Below, in pieces: positions 55,241 to 64,000 of a stretch of DNA of 64,000 nucleotides. Position 1 is the first letter of the stretch, and the number at the start of each line of letters is the position of its first letter. Source of the stretch: Ixodes scapularis. Its lineage: Eukaryota > Arthropoda > Arachnida > Ixodida > Ixodidae. A program made the translations under genes and the position numbers. The notes under the pieces are model-generated. The model was not told where the DNA came from. It ran no database searches and was given only the letters and a program-made list of their open reading frames with translations. Where the stretch lies: the NCBI RefSeq assembly GCF_016920785.2, contig NW_024609839.1, forward strand, positions 18,415,085 to 18,479,084, read 5' to 3'.

Positions 55241-56590
55241 CTCAGTCACGTCCCGTTTTACGTATCGCGCGATGTTGACATTTCGGGGGGTTCCCCGAAA
55301 GAACTGTTCTGGCTACGGACCCAGAAATATCCGCTGACAAATTAAGCATAGGAACGATTGACAAAAAGTATTAATCACCCAGTATTAGGGTAGTTATTTC
55401 GAGAACACAAAATCGCAAACACGGCACATTGCGCAATAACGCTCTGGATCAAAGAATATTTTTCGCCGTATCTATAAGAGCTGAGGTTTTTAAACTTCGC
55501 CGGTGTGTTGCCCTGCATATAGGTAATCTTTGCATAAAATATTGTTGTCCTGGTTACCGGGAGAAATTTACAGGAATTGCTCACACAAAAGCATTTCACT
55601 AAAAATTCATTATTTTGAAAATCATTTTTTTAAATATACTATCATTAATATTCTTTAAACTCTCTACAATTAACGTTTATAATATGTACTAACAGAGTCT
55701 GCAATAACATAGGGAATATTTGTGTGGCTTTTAAGTTATAAAGCGAGAAACCTGGCCAAATGGACGCTAACGCGGTTGCCATTAATGAGGCGTGCCCGTT
55801 CTTCACAATTTCAATGTTATTAAAAAAACGTAAAAATGCTACGGGGTGGTCAGGAAAAAACAATTAATAGCACAGAGGTGGACGGTAGTTTTGAAGGGAC
55901 AATTCGTAATACATTTTCGTGGAGTCGACCCAAAAATGCCCGTGAGCCGCAGCAATCGGGGTGCGCCACCCTGGAACATGTTTCGCTGTGCCTGTTTCAA
56001 CAGCCGGCGTAGAGCGCCTTCGTCTACGCGACGTCAAGGAAGCAACCGGAGCGACTTTACAAACAGATCAGCCTATAACCTTGGCGGTAACATGACACAG
56101 AAAGTAGGGCGCGGCAGAACCTGAAATTATGAGGCGGCAATTGATCCGCCACCGTGGAGGGCCGCACAACGCGTAGAAAATAAAGATACATACAAAAAGG
56201 AGAAAAAATTGGCGATTGAATGAGATTGTCTGTAACTTAATTGATAAGACAACGGTTCGGAGAATCGTGAAATCCAATTGGGTATACTCATATGACCTAC
56301 GTAAGTGATGGTGCAGCAAGCCACTTTAAGAACATGTATACCAACTACACGAGCTGCAGAGGCACAAGTGCACGTCAGCGAGGTGTATTTGTTCCGCAAC
56401 TTGACATGGCGAGAATGCCTGTGATTGAGTCGGGGTTCGTGTCAAGCACCAGACAAGGTTGTACAGCCTCCGACGGCCCACGAAATCTGGATCAAGTCGG
56501 CGTCAGAGATGGTTGCTCCACTGAACACTAAACTGCCTAACGTGAAACAAATCGACAGCAAAAGATTGGGATTCTGTTTGCGTCGTGCGT
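55241..56590. other. No confident feature
   Basis: Short ORFs on both strands (for example 55846-56124, 56292-56531) without domains. Confidence 0.4.
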
Positions 56591-56727
56591 GGAATTCAGC
56601 TCGGTTACTTTTTCGCAAAGGCAATTTTTTTTCCGAAAATAAGGATTGGGTTTATTCTTCTGGGCATAAAGCCAGCAAAACATATTTTTTCCATCTAAAT
56701 TAAAAATGGTCACCGGACATGGTTGTT

Positions 56728-56859
56728 TGATTTCACCTGAAAACGCCCTGCTGCGTACCGTTCTGCAAGTCAGAACGGGGCAAGGCAGTGGGAGTCAGCT
56801 TTTATGAATTTCCCATTACAAGGATCCGGGACGAGTGGATAAAGGCCGTCAGTCGCAAA
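56728..56859 (+). CDS. THAP zinc-finger domain, N-terminal half (partial exon)
   Basis: One frame reads HLKTPCCVPFCKSERGKAVGVSFYEFPITRIRDEW followed by IKAVSRK and then a donor-like GTAAAT at 56860. CCVPxC (zinc ligands), VSFYxFP, and RxxW with IKAV are the order of a THAP DNA-binding domain, and the invariant Trp is present. The rest of the C2CH finger (C-x2-H) should be in a next exon, which is not visible before the satellite at 57.1 kb. No in-frame ATG precedes it after the TGA at 56728-56730. THAP domains occur in transcription factors and P-element-type transposases. Confidence 0.62.
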
Positions 56860-57102
56860 GTAAATATTATTCAGTTTGAGTAGTTGACTAGACAACACTT
56901 ATCTTCCAATAAAGTTAACATAAAACCAAGCTTAGAACTATCCTTGCTTTACAAAATTTGTTCTAAAAATTCATCAACAACTCAGTGCCATAAACCCTCG
57001 AGGTTTTAGGAAATTTCAACTTTCAAGTGAACTCAAGATCTGTGGCTATATATTTTGCCTAGGCTGAACGAAAATGTACATTAATTTGCATGTCGCCTCT
57101 TT

Positions 57103-58085
57103 TGAGGGTCTCTGATGAAAACACTCTCAGTTCAGGAAATTGTTATCAAAAGAATGAGGCGAGTAAGTCGTTCATCAACAATTTGCGGCCACGCGGAGAG
57201 CTCAGCATTCGTTCTGCTCCCGAACGCTACAGCTGAGCTGTGGCGCCATCTAGTAGAATGGAACTAAACTAGGTATGCCGCATCCGGGGACAGCGCTCCC
57301 CGTAGGCGCGCTCCGGGTCTGTTAGGAGTCTCTGATGAAAACACTCTCAGTTCAGGAAATTGTTATCAAAAGAATGAGGCGAGTAAGTCGGTCACCATCA
57401 ATTTGCGGCCACGCGGAGAGCCCAGCATTCGTTCTGCTCCCGAACGCTACAGCTGAGCTGTGGCGCCATCTAGTAGAATGGAACGAAACTAGGTATGCCG
57501 TATCCGGGGACAGCGCTCCCCGTAGGCGCGCTCCGGGTCTGTTAGGAGTCTCTGATGAAAACACTCTCAGTTCAGGAAATTGTTATCAAAAGAATGAGGC
57601 GAGTAAGTCGGTCATTCTCAATTTGCGGCCACGCGGAGAGCCCAGCATTCGTTCTGCTCTCGAACGCTGCAGCTGAGCTGTGGCGCCATCTAGTAGAATG
57701 GAACGAAACTAGGTATGCCGTATCCGGGGACAGCGCTCCCCGTAGGCGCGCTCCGGGTCTATTAGAGGTCTCTGATGAAAACACTCTCAGTTCAGGAAAT
57801 TGTTATCAAAAGAATGAGGCGAGTAAGTCGTTCATCAACAATTTGCGGCCACACGGAGAGCTCAGCATTCGTTCTGCTCCCGAACGCTACAGCTGAGCTG
57901 TGGCGGCATCTAGTAGAATGGAACGAAACTAAATATGCCGCATCCGGGGACAGTGATCCCCGTAGGCGCGCTCCGGGTCTGTTAGGGGTCTCTGATGAAA
58001 ACACTCTCAGTTCAGGAAATTGTAATCAAAAGAATGAGGCGAGTAAGTCGTTCATCAAGAATTTGCGGCCACGCGGAGAGCTCAG
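57103..58085 (+). repeat. 220-bp satellite array, left block
   Basis: Units start TCTCTGATGAAAACACTC at 57109, 57329, 57549, 57769 and 57989 (period 220), with few substitutions between units. The fifth unit is cut at GGAGAGCTCAG (58075-58085) by the LINE. Each unit contains TGGCGCCATCTAGTAG. Because 220 is not a multiple of three, the ORFs across the array change frame between units and are by-products. Confidence 0.95.
58075..58085. repeat. Left target-site duplication of the LINE
   Basis: GGAGAGCTCAG, identical to 63596-63606. Confidence 0.92.
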
Positions 58086-58332
58086 GGAAGACGACGACGA
58101 TTGGAATACGAAGCGCCCATTTTCTATCGCTCTTCTAACTAGTTCGATAATTTGCGCAAATCTTGGCGCAAAACAAGGCAGCCCCGGCAAGGGGCCGCAG
58201 CTTGGAACCCTGGACCGGCAAACTGAAGACTCATATGCCTATTCGCAGCGTCGAGGCAATGATCCCCCAGATTTTCCCGGAACCATAGTGAAAACACCAA
58301 GTGGCAAGCTCAGCGGTGCAAGGACTCGTGCC

Positions 58333-59796
58333 ATGAGCCAGACGACGGCGAACCCTTATCCGACTCTGGTGAGTCATTCTCAAGGCAACAGCGGTCCACC
58401 AGCCGTTACAGGTCAGCTAATTTACCATCAGATGTCCCAACAAGACAGTCAGTTTTTAACGGACTGTACGAAACAACGTGAAACAATTGAAGAATTTATG
58501 AAGAACAAGGAGCTTTTAGTACAGGTGCTCACGCAAAAGGATTCGTTTCAGGAGTACTCAAATCATAAGAAAGAGTTCGAAGAGTTTCTTTTGAACCGCA
58601 ACCTGCCTTCCACTGTGCGGCAGAAGCAGACGGAGGCAGGTAAACAAGAAACAAATACAGCATGTACAAACGACGCGAGCCAGAAAGATGACAACGAAGA
58701 ATGGCCACTACTTCTATCGCATTCATGCAAACAGAGCACCTTGCCTACAACACAGAGAGAAGCCCTTGCAGATACAAGGAAGTCCCCAACTCAGACAGTG
58801 GTGCTGAAACCTACCTGCAAGGAGAAGGTTCACACCTTCACCGGACGAGTCATCTACCGGACGATGGAGAAAGCCGGCATCCAGAACACGGACGGTTTCA
58901 CAGTGCACCTCAACGAGAAGTCGAATACTATCGCAATCACCACCAGAAACCCTCGGCTCACGAGCAAGCTACTCAACATTGGAGCGGTAGAAAAAGCGGA
59001 GAAAAAGTATGAGATGAAACCGTACATGGCCATCTCCAGTAACCAAGTGAGGGGAGTTATATACCTGCATGGCGAAAATCTGAATGAAACACCAGAATCA
59101 CTGATGGAGGGATTAGACTGTCCCACAAACAACATTGTGACAGCTAGGATCATAGGATGATCCGGAAAGACGGTACTGATCACTTTCGAAGGTGAGAAAA
59201 TTCCGAAGCATGTGCGTTTCCTATGTGAAGTGTTCAATGTAATGGAGTACAGACCCAGACCGGTAGTATGCTACTCATGCCACCGCATTGGTCATAAGTC
59301 CGATGTGTGCCCCCACGGCACAAAAAGATGCGGCAACTGTGGACACATTCATGGAGACGCAGAAGGCTGCGAATTGCTGCCGAAATGTTTCAACTGCGGG
59401 GGCCCGCACGTTGCAACTAGCAACAATTGCCCCAAAAGACAGATACCGGTTAGGCGTCCACAGCCAAGAAAATTACTAACGCCAAGGCCCTTTTTGAACG
59501 GCCCTCCGCCACCACCGAGAGCATCGAACCGTGGAACTGAAGACAGTGCCAAGCCTCAAACAGGCGTCTGGGCTGCTCCCCTCAGGCTAGGACTAAACAG
59601 GCAAACACCCGATCCGGCGTCAATTGAGACAACTCTATATCACGACGAATCGACTGCGATGGCGACACAAATGCTACAGAACAGCAGCGTCACGCAGAAA
59701 ATGGCGTCACTGGATCAAAGAGTAAGAAAAATGGAAAATACACTGGACTGCATTCTGCAGGCCCTCCATGCTATGAACCGACCAAGAAATACATAG
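58333..59796 (+). pseudogene. LINE ORF1 (Gag-like, three CCHC zinc knuckles), one premature stop
   Basis: ATG 58333 (MSQTTANPYPTL) is the first in the LINE; the frame is one with only a TGA at 59158-59160 (ARIIG-stop-SGKTVL) before the natural TAG at 59794. Early part: helical, Gln/Glu-rich (QRETIEEFMKNKELLVQVL, EYSNHKKEFEEFLL). Middle: a VHTFTGRVIYR...EKKYEMKPYMAISSNQVRGVIYL region resembling other I-group ORF1s. End: CYSCHRIGHKSDVC, CGNCGHIHGDAEGC and CFNCGGPHVATSNNC. The protein would bind element RNA. Confidence 0.9.
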
Positions 59797-59797
59797 G

Positions 59798-62700
59798 ACC
59801 CGTACGCAAAGTTCTAAAAGTAAAAAGACTCCATGGGTCTTACAGTGGAATTGCCGAACCTTCCGACAAAAGCAAGCAGAATTCAAGGAAAGACTGAACA
59901 AAATGGGTGACAACAAACCGCTTATCATCCTGCTGCAAGAAACAAAAACCGACTCGATCAAAATTAGGGGTTACAACACCTATACGCAAACCACCGCCAA
60001 CACCGACCATGATGCACCAGAGAACCCCATGCCTACAGTAACAACGCTGATAAGTAAGGACATCTCCCAGGCACAACTCATGACGCAACATCTCTGCAAC
60101 AACACGCAGGAAGTTGTGGGTGTCAAAGTACGAATAGGGGGTAAGGAATGTAGAATCTTTAATACCTATATCAGACCGCACAGACGGGAAGGAAATGACA
60201 TGTCATGGTTAGATGACGTGAAACACGGCAATATTCCTACGCTGGTGGCCGGCGATTTCAACGCCCAACACACAACATGGGGATATAAGCGAGAAAACCA
60301 ACGCGGGAAAAGCCTCAACAGCAAGTGTAAACAGCTAGGGCTTCTTCTCAGGAATGAGCCGGATTCACCAACCAGACTAGGACTCAACCCCAGGGAAGCG
60401 GATACAACACCGGACTTAACATGGAAAACCAGGAACCTAAGGGTGACCTGGAACACAAAGCGGACCCCATGGGAAGCGACCACCTTCCAATCCGTATCAA
60501 ATTGCACATCAGCGTGGGTGCGAGAAAGAAGGTCCACTTCATTAGATGGGATAGGTTTCGAATACTGCTAGGAGAGAGCAGCAGAGAAGACCTAACACGC
60601 AGAATACAGTTGGCCATGGCCGGCGCAAAAGAAGGGTACCGAATACGAGAGACGCACCCGCGCCAGACCTGCATTTACTTAACCTATGGGCCAGTCGCCT
60701 TCAAGCCTTACAACGGTACAGGAAAAAGAAACGAGACGAAAAACTCAAAATCAAGCTCAATCTTGCTACGGCTGGAGCAAAAAGGTACACACTGGAGCTT
60801 AGTCGGCTAAAATGGCAAACGCACTGTGGATCCTTCAACGAAAAGACGGGGCTAGGAAAAGCATGGCGCACGTACAAAGGGATGTGCGGGAAGACTAAAA
60901 GCAAAAGGGATGGGAGCCAACCTGGCTCTCAAACTTGGAATATCAGAAGCTGAGTTAGCAATTCAAGCTGGAAACAGCTTCTTCCCGCAGCCCACCACTT
61001 CCCCCCCAAGCACCTGCTACGAAAGATCGCAAACGGACGACCAAGCACCAGAAGACGCTCCTTTTAACAAAGGGGAACTGCTGGCGGCCATAGCCACAGC
61101 CAAATGCAACACAGCACCGGGACCCGACCATGTAACTATTGCTGCTATAAATAACCTCCCAGAAAAAGAACAGGAGGAACTTTTGGAATGGTACAATCAA
61201 TTTTGGGAACAAGGCACCCTACCCAGAGAGTGGAAACACTCCACAGTAATTCCGATACCCAAACCCGGCAAGCCAGCCAACGATATCGGAAACCTAAGAC
61301 CGATTTCTCTCACCTCTAACCTGTGTAAAATAATGGAGAGAATGGTTTTAGCCCGTATTACGTGGCTCCTGGAAACACAAAGTAGACTGCACCCTATGCA
61401 AACAGGATTTAGGCAAGGCCTCTCAACGCAGGACAGCTTGGCCATGATACACCGAGACATAACATCTACTCCCCCAAAAGGACAACCCCGTACCATCGTG
61501 GCAATTGACATTAAAAAAGCATTTGACTCCATACCGCATGAAACGGTCATAAAAGCGGCCGAAAAAAGGGGCATCCGAGGCAGACTGCTGAATTTTATAG
61601 TCCTTGTTGCAGGACAGGACTTACAGTGTTCACATGGGCAGCACCAATGGACCGATCTCAAATAATGCGATTGGAGTACCCCAGGGTGCCGTTATCTCCC
61701 CCACGTTGTTCAACATGGCCATGACGAACCTCGCTCTAGCACTGGAGAAAAATGCGGCAGAAGTAAATTTCACAATCTATGCTGACGATATTTCTATCTG
61801 GACGGCAACAGGGGAAGCTAAAACACAAGAGGAACTCTTGCAAAAAGGACTTGACATCACAGTTGGGTTCCTTAAGGAAACCGGGATGAAGATCTCGGTT
61901 GAAAAGACAAACTATTTGGTTGTTGCAAGCAAAAAAGCCAGGCAGCAGAACATCGGTGACACCATCTGCCTCCAGATTGAAGGAACGAGTGTCGAGGGAA
62001 AGCCCAGCATAAAAATTCTTGGACTAACCTTTGATGAAACCGGAGGCGCTCATAACTGGGTAAAACAAACGCAATCTCATTGGAAACAGGGACTCAGTTT
62101 TATAAAGAGAACGACTAACAAGGCGTGGGGAGCAAACGAGAGTGCCTTGAAGAATATGATACGAGCACTGCTCATTACCAGAGTCATGTACGGGTTCAAT
62201 TTTCTGCGGCTAAGAAAAACCCAGATAAGAAAGCTGGAGATACTTAACCATTCAGCCATGAGAGTGGTTACTGGGCTGCCCAAGTACACCAGACTTACGG
62301 ATTTAAGAAGCGCCGCTCAGATGAACTCCCTCGAGGATATTGCAAAAGAAAGCGAGGAGAAGTCAACTCGACAGACTCGAAAGATCACCCGCCGGCCTTA
62401 TCATCCTCCAAATGCTCGGAAAGACACCACAACAAAGCCTCCACATCGCATCACCGAACCCTCCCTGGGAGGATGAGGCGGTGGTGGACCTGAAACCCAC
62501 ACCGAAGAATCAAAACAGGACCCAACCAAAACGCAGGGAAAGCAATGCAAAACGCCACAGGAAAGAAGTGGAGGCAATTCTTAAAATGGGAACGGCGGAA
62601 GTAATTTACACTGACGCCGCGAGGAACGAGGACGGAACCACGGCCATAGCAATGCACTCAGCGGGCACCGGCGAATCAAAAAGCAAATACCTGCTCAATA

Positions 62701-63476
62701 GCAGCAGCACAAAAACTGCTGAACTATTGGCTGTACACTGGGCTCTTAAAGAGCAGGTTCAGTACAATCCGGCCGCACACATGTACGTCTACACAGACTC
62801 CAGCGAAGCAGTCAAGGCGTGCAGAAGGACAGATTGTAGGAATAAGATTGCGAAAGACATCAAACATACAGCTAAGATCCTTCGCCTAAATGGAGGCAGT
62901 TTGCACATCGCATGGATCCCAGGACACCAGGGAATCCCGGGAAACGAGGAGGCCCACGAGACCGCGCGGATTGAGCTACAAGCATCCCACGCCGCATCAG
63001 GTCACGAGGGCTCCCCCGTCACAACCCAACCAGAAGATCTGGACCTCGATGAACTGAAAGAGGCAAGTAGAACAGCTCGGAAACAACGACTGGCATCGCT
63101 GCTGCCAGAAGAGGCTTACCCTCTTCCATCCAATTACTCAAGGTGGGGGAAGGTATGCATTCGACGCATCGCCACCAACACAGCCCTAACACCTGGGCTG
63201 AGAAGGAAATTTTATAGTTCACGCGACGAAGACGACCCTGGTCCCGACTTCAACTGCAAGACTTGCAAAACCCCGGCTACTTGTAAACATCTAATATGGG
63301 ACTGCGAAGCAAACAAACAGCTAAGACAAGACGCACTCCTCAGCATTCCGGAAAACGCACGACCTGAAACATACGAAGAGTGGGTAACCCCCCTGAAAGA
63401 AAACGCAAACAGGATTAAGATCCTGGACTCTTTACTCACATACCTTAAGGCACTGAACTTCACACACCTCATCTAA
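59798..63476 (+). pseudogene. LINE ORF2 (endonuclease, RT, RNase H, CCHC), frameshifted
   Basis: Endonuclease: LQWNCRTFRQKQAEF, LLQETKTDS, ECRIFNTYIRP, LVAGDFNAQHTTWGY, then a shift near 60470 to MGSDHLPI (SDH intact). RT: APGPDHVTIAAI, IPIPKPGKPANDIGNLRPISLTSNLCKIMERM, QTGFRQGLSTQDSLA, AIDIKKAFDSIPH, shift near 61600, GVPQGAVISPTLFNMAM, IYADDISIWT (catalytic ADD intact). After a shift near 62340 comes RNase H: VIYTDAARNEDG, TAELLAVHWALKE, VYTDSSEAVKA, IAWIPGHQGIPGNEEAHE. It ends with CKTCKTPATCKHLIWDC and TAA at 63474. I count at least four shifts (near 60470, 60660-60910, 61600, 62340). Confidence 0.92.
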
Positions 63477-63595
63477 CCCCCCTTTCCTCCTCACACCCTT
63501 CATCTCTTCCTAATCATCCCGTCACACCAGATGACTTCAGTCAAGAGGTGTGGCGGACCCCAATCATTGTTAATAAACGTTTTCTGATCTGATCT

Positions 63596-63606
63596 GGAGA
63601 GCTCAG
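63596..63606. repeat. Right target-site duplication of the LINE
   Basis: GGAGAGCTCAG, identical to 58075-58085; the satellite resumes directly with CATTCGTTCTGC. Confidence 0.92.
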
Positions 63607-64000
63607 CATTCGTTCTGCTCCCGAACGCTACAGCTGAGCTGTGGCGCCATCTAGTAGAATGGAACGAAACTAGGTATGCCGCATCCGGGGACAGCGCTCC
63701 CCGTAGGCGCGCTCCGGGTCTGTTAGGAGTCTCTGATGAAAACACTCTCAGTTCAGGAAATTGTTATCAAAAGAATGAGGCGAGTAAGTCGTTCATCAAC
63801 AATTTGCGGCCACGCGGAGAGCTCAGCATTCGTTCTGCTCCCGAACGCTAGAGCTGAGCTGTGGCGCCATCTAGTAGAATGGAACGAAACTAGGTATGGC
63901 GCATCCGGGGACAGCGCTCCCCGAAGCGCAATCCGGGTCTGTTAGGAGTCTCTGATGAAAACACTCTCAGTTCAGGAAACTGTCCTCAAAAGAATGAGGC
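63596..64000 (+). repeat. 220-bp satellite array, right block (runs off window)
   Basis: Finishes the interrupted unit, then new units start at 63730 and 63949 (period 219, one base deleted). The block continues past the window edge. Confidence 0.95.

Larger units (their letters stand above)
58086..63595 (+). mobile_element. I-group LINE inserted in the satellite (5510 bp)
   Basis: Bounded by a perfect 11-bp duplication, it holds ORF1 with three CCHC knuckles and ORF2 with endonuclease, RT, RNase H and a C-terminal CCHC. The 3' end is AATAAACG followed by TTTC and the short repeat TGATCTGATCT, with no poly-A tail, as in I-type elements. It looks full length at the 5' side. ORF1 has one stop and ORF2 several shifts, so it is inactive. 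RNase H plus the ORF1 knuckles place it in the I superfamily; the clade is not resolved. Confidence 0.92.

Noticed and set aside
54699..55337. 212-residue plus-strand ORF
   Set aside because: Its central Arg/Glu/Gly part is the GGAGG array of the composite retroposon.
57335..57896. Repeated 113-residue ORFs as a gene family
   Set aside because: They are frame-shifted translations of the 220-bp satellite; the period is not a multiple of three and both strands are open.
57103..58085. CRISPR array
   Set aside because: Units are 220 bp and fully repeated with no unique spacers, in a eukaryotic transposon context.

Overview
This is eukaryotic, repeat-rich animal DNA, most likely from a hard tick (Ixodida). 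The signs are intron-split coding sequence with GT-AG junctions, tRNA-derived SINEs, CR1-, I-group and Penelope-like retroelements, a Ty3/Gypsy element, hAT- and TTAA-type MITEs, and one secreted serine-protease-fold gene. Only that gene (35.55-43.81 kb, + strand) can be rebuilt completely as a host gene. Nearly everything else recognisable is a transposable element or its relic. The organism call is inference from the style of the repeats, not from a marker gene.

Layout. 1-2.6 kb: a decayed LINE (RT end, RNase H, 3' UTR) split by a ~1 kb TTAA-flanked MITE. 3.3-4.6 kb: a GACTC-rich repeat, then a composite retroposon carrying a dense array of TGACGTCA and GTCACGTGAC palindromes. 5.1-5.5 kb: a transposase N-terminus relic. 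7.6 kb: a SINE. 14.8-16.7 kb: a second GACTC element, an hAT MITE with a perfect 8-bp target duplication, and a minisatellite. 17.4-26.2 kb (- strand): a near full-length CR1-type LINE whose ORF1 begins with a 2A-like DVDQNPGP motif, split by a complete but decayed Gypsy element (19949-24380; ~153-bp LTRs, ATAT duplication). 27.3-29.1 kb: another LINE RT relic. 29.8-31.8 kb: a large foldback element and a 70-nt precursor-like hairpin. 33.2-33.6 kb: two related SINEs.

35.5-43.9 kb: a six-exon gene for a 293-residue secreted trypsin-fold protein in which all three catalytic residues are replaced (His to Lys78, Asp to Asn126, Ser to Leu234) and an 11-histidine stretch sits just after the conserved TGW motif. 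Its first intron holds a ~950-bp tandem duplication that copies the exon-1 donor site, a foldback element and a decayed THAP-domain fragment. The rest, 44-57 kb, is mainly repeats: Penelope relics, SINEs, two more composite retroposons, and a THAP-domain exon present as an inverted duplication. From 57.1 kb to the window end there is a 220-bp satellite into which a 5.5-kb I-group LINE inserted with a perfect 11-bp target duplication.

The items I rate highest are the histidine-rich pseudoprotease, the retroposon family that carries CRE/E-box palindrome arrays, the 2A-like motif in the CR1 ORF1, the inverted THAP duplication, and the LINE-in-satellite insertion, which also creates a chimeric reading frame.
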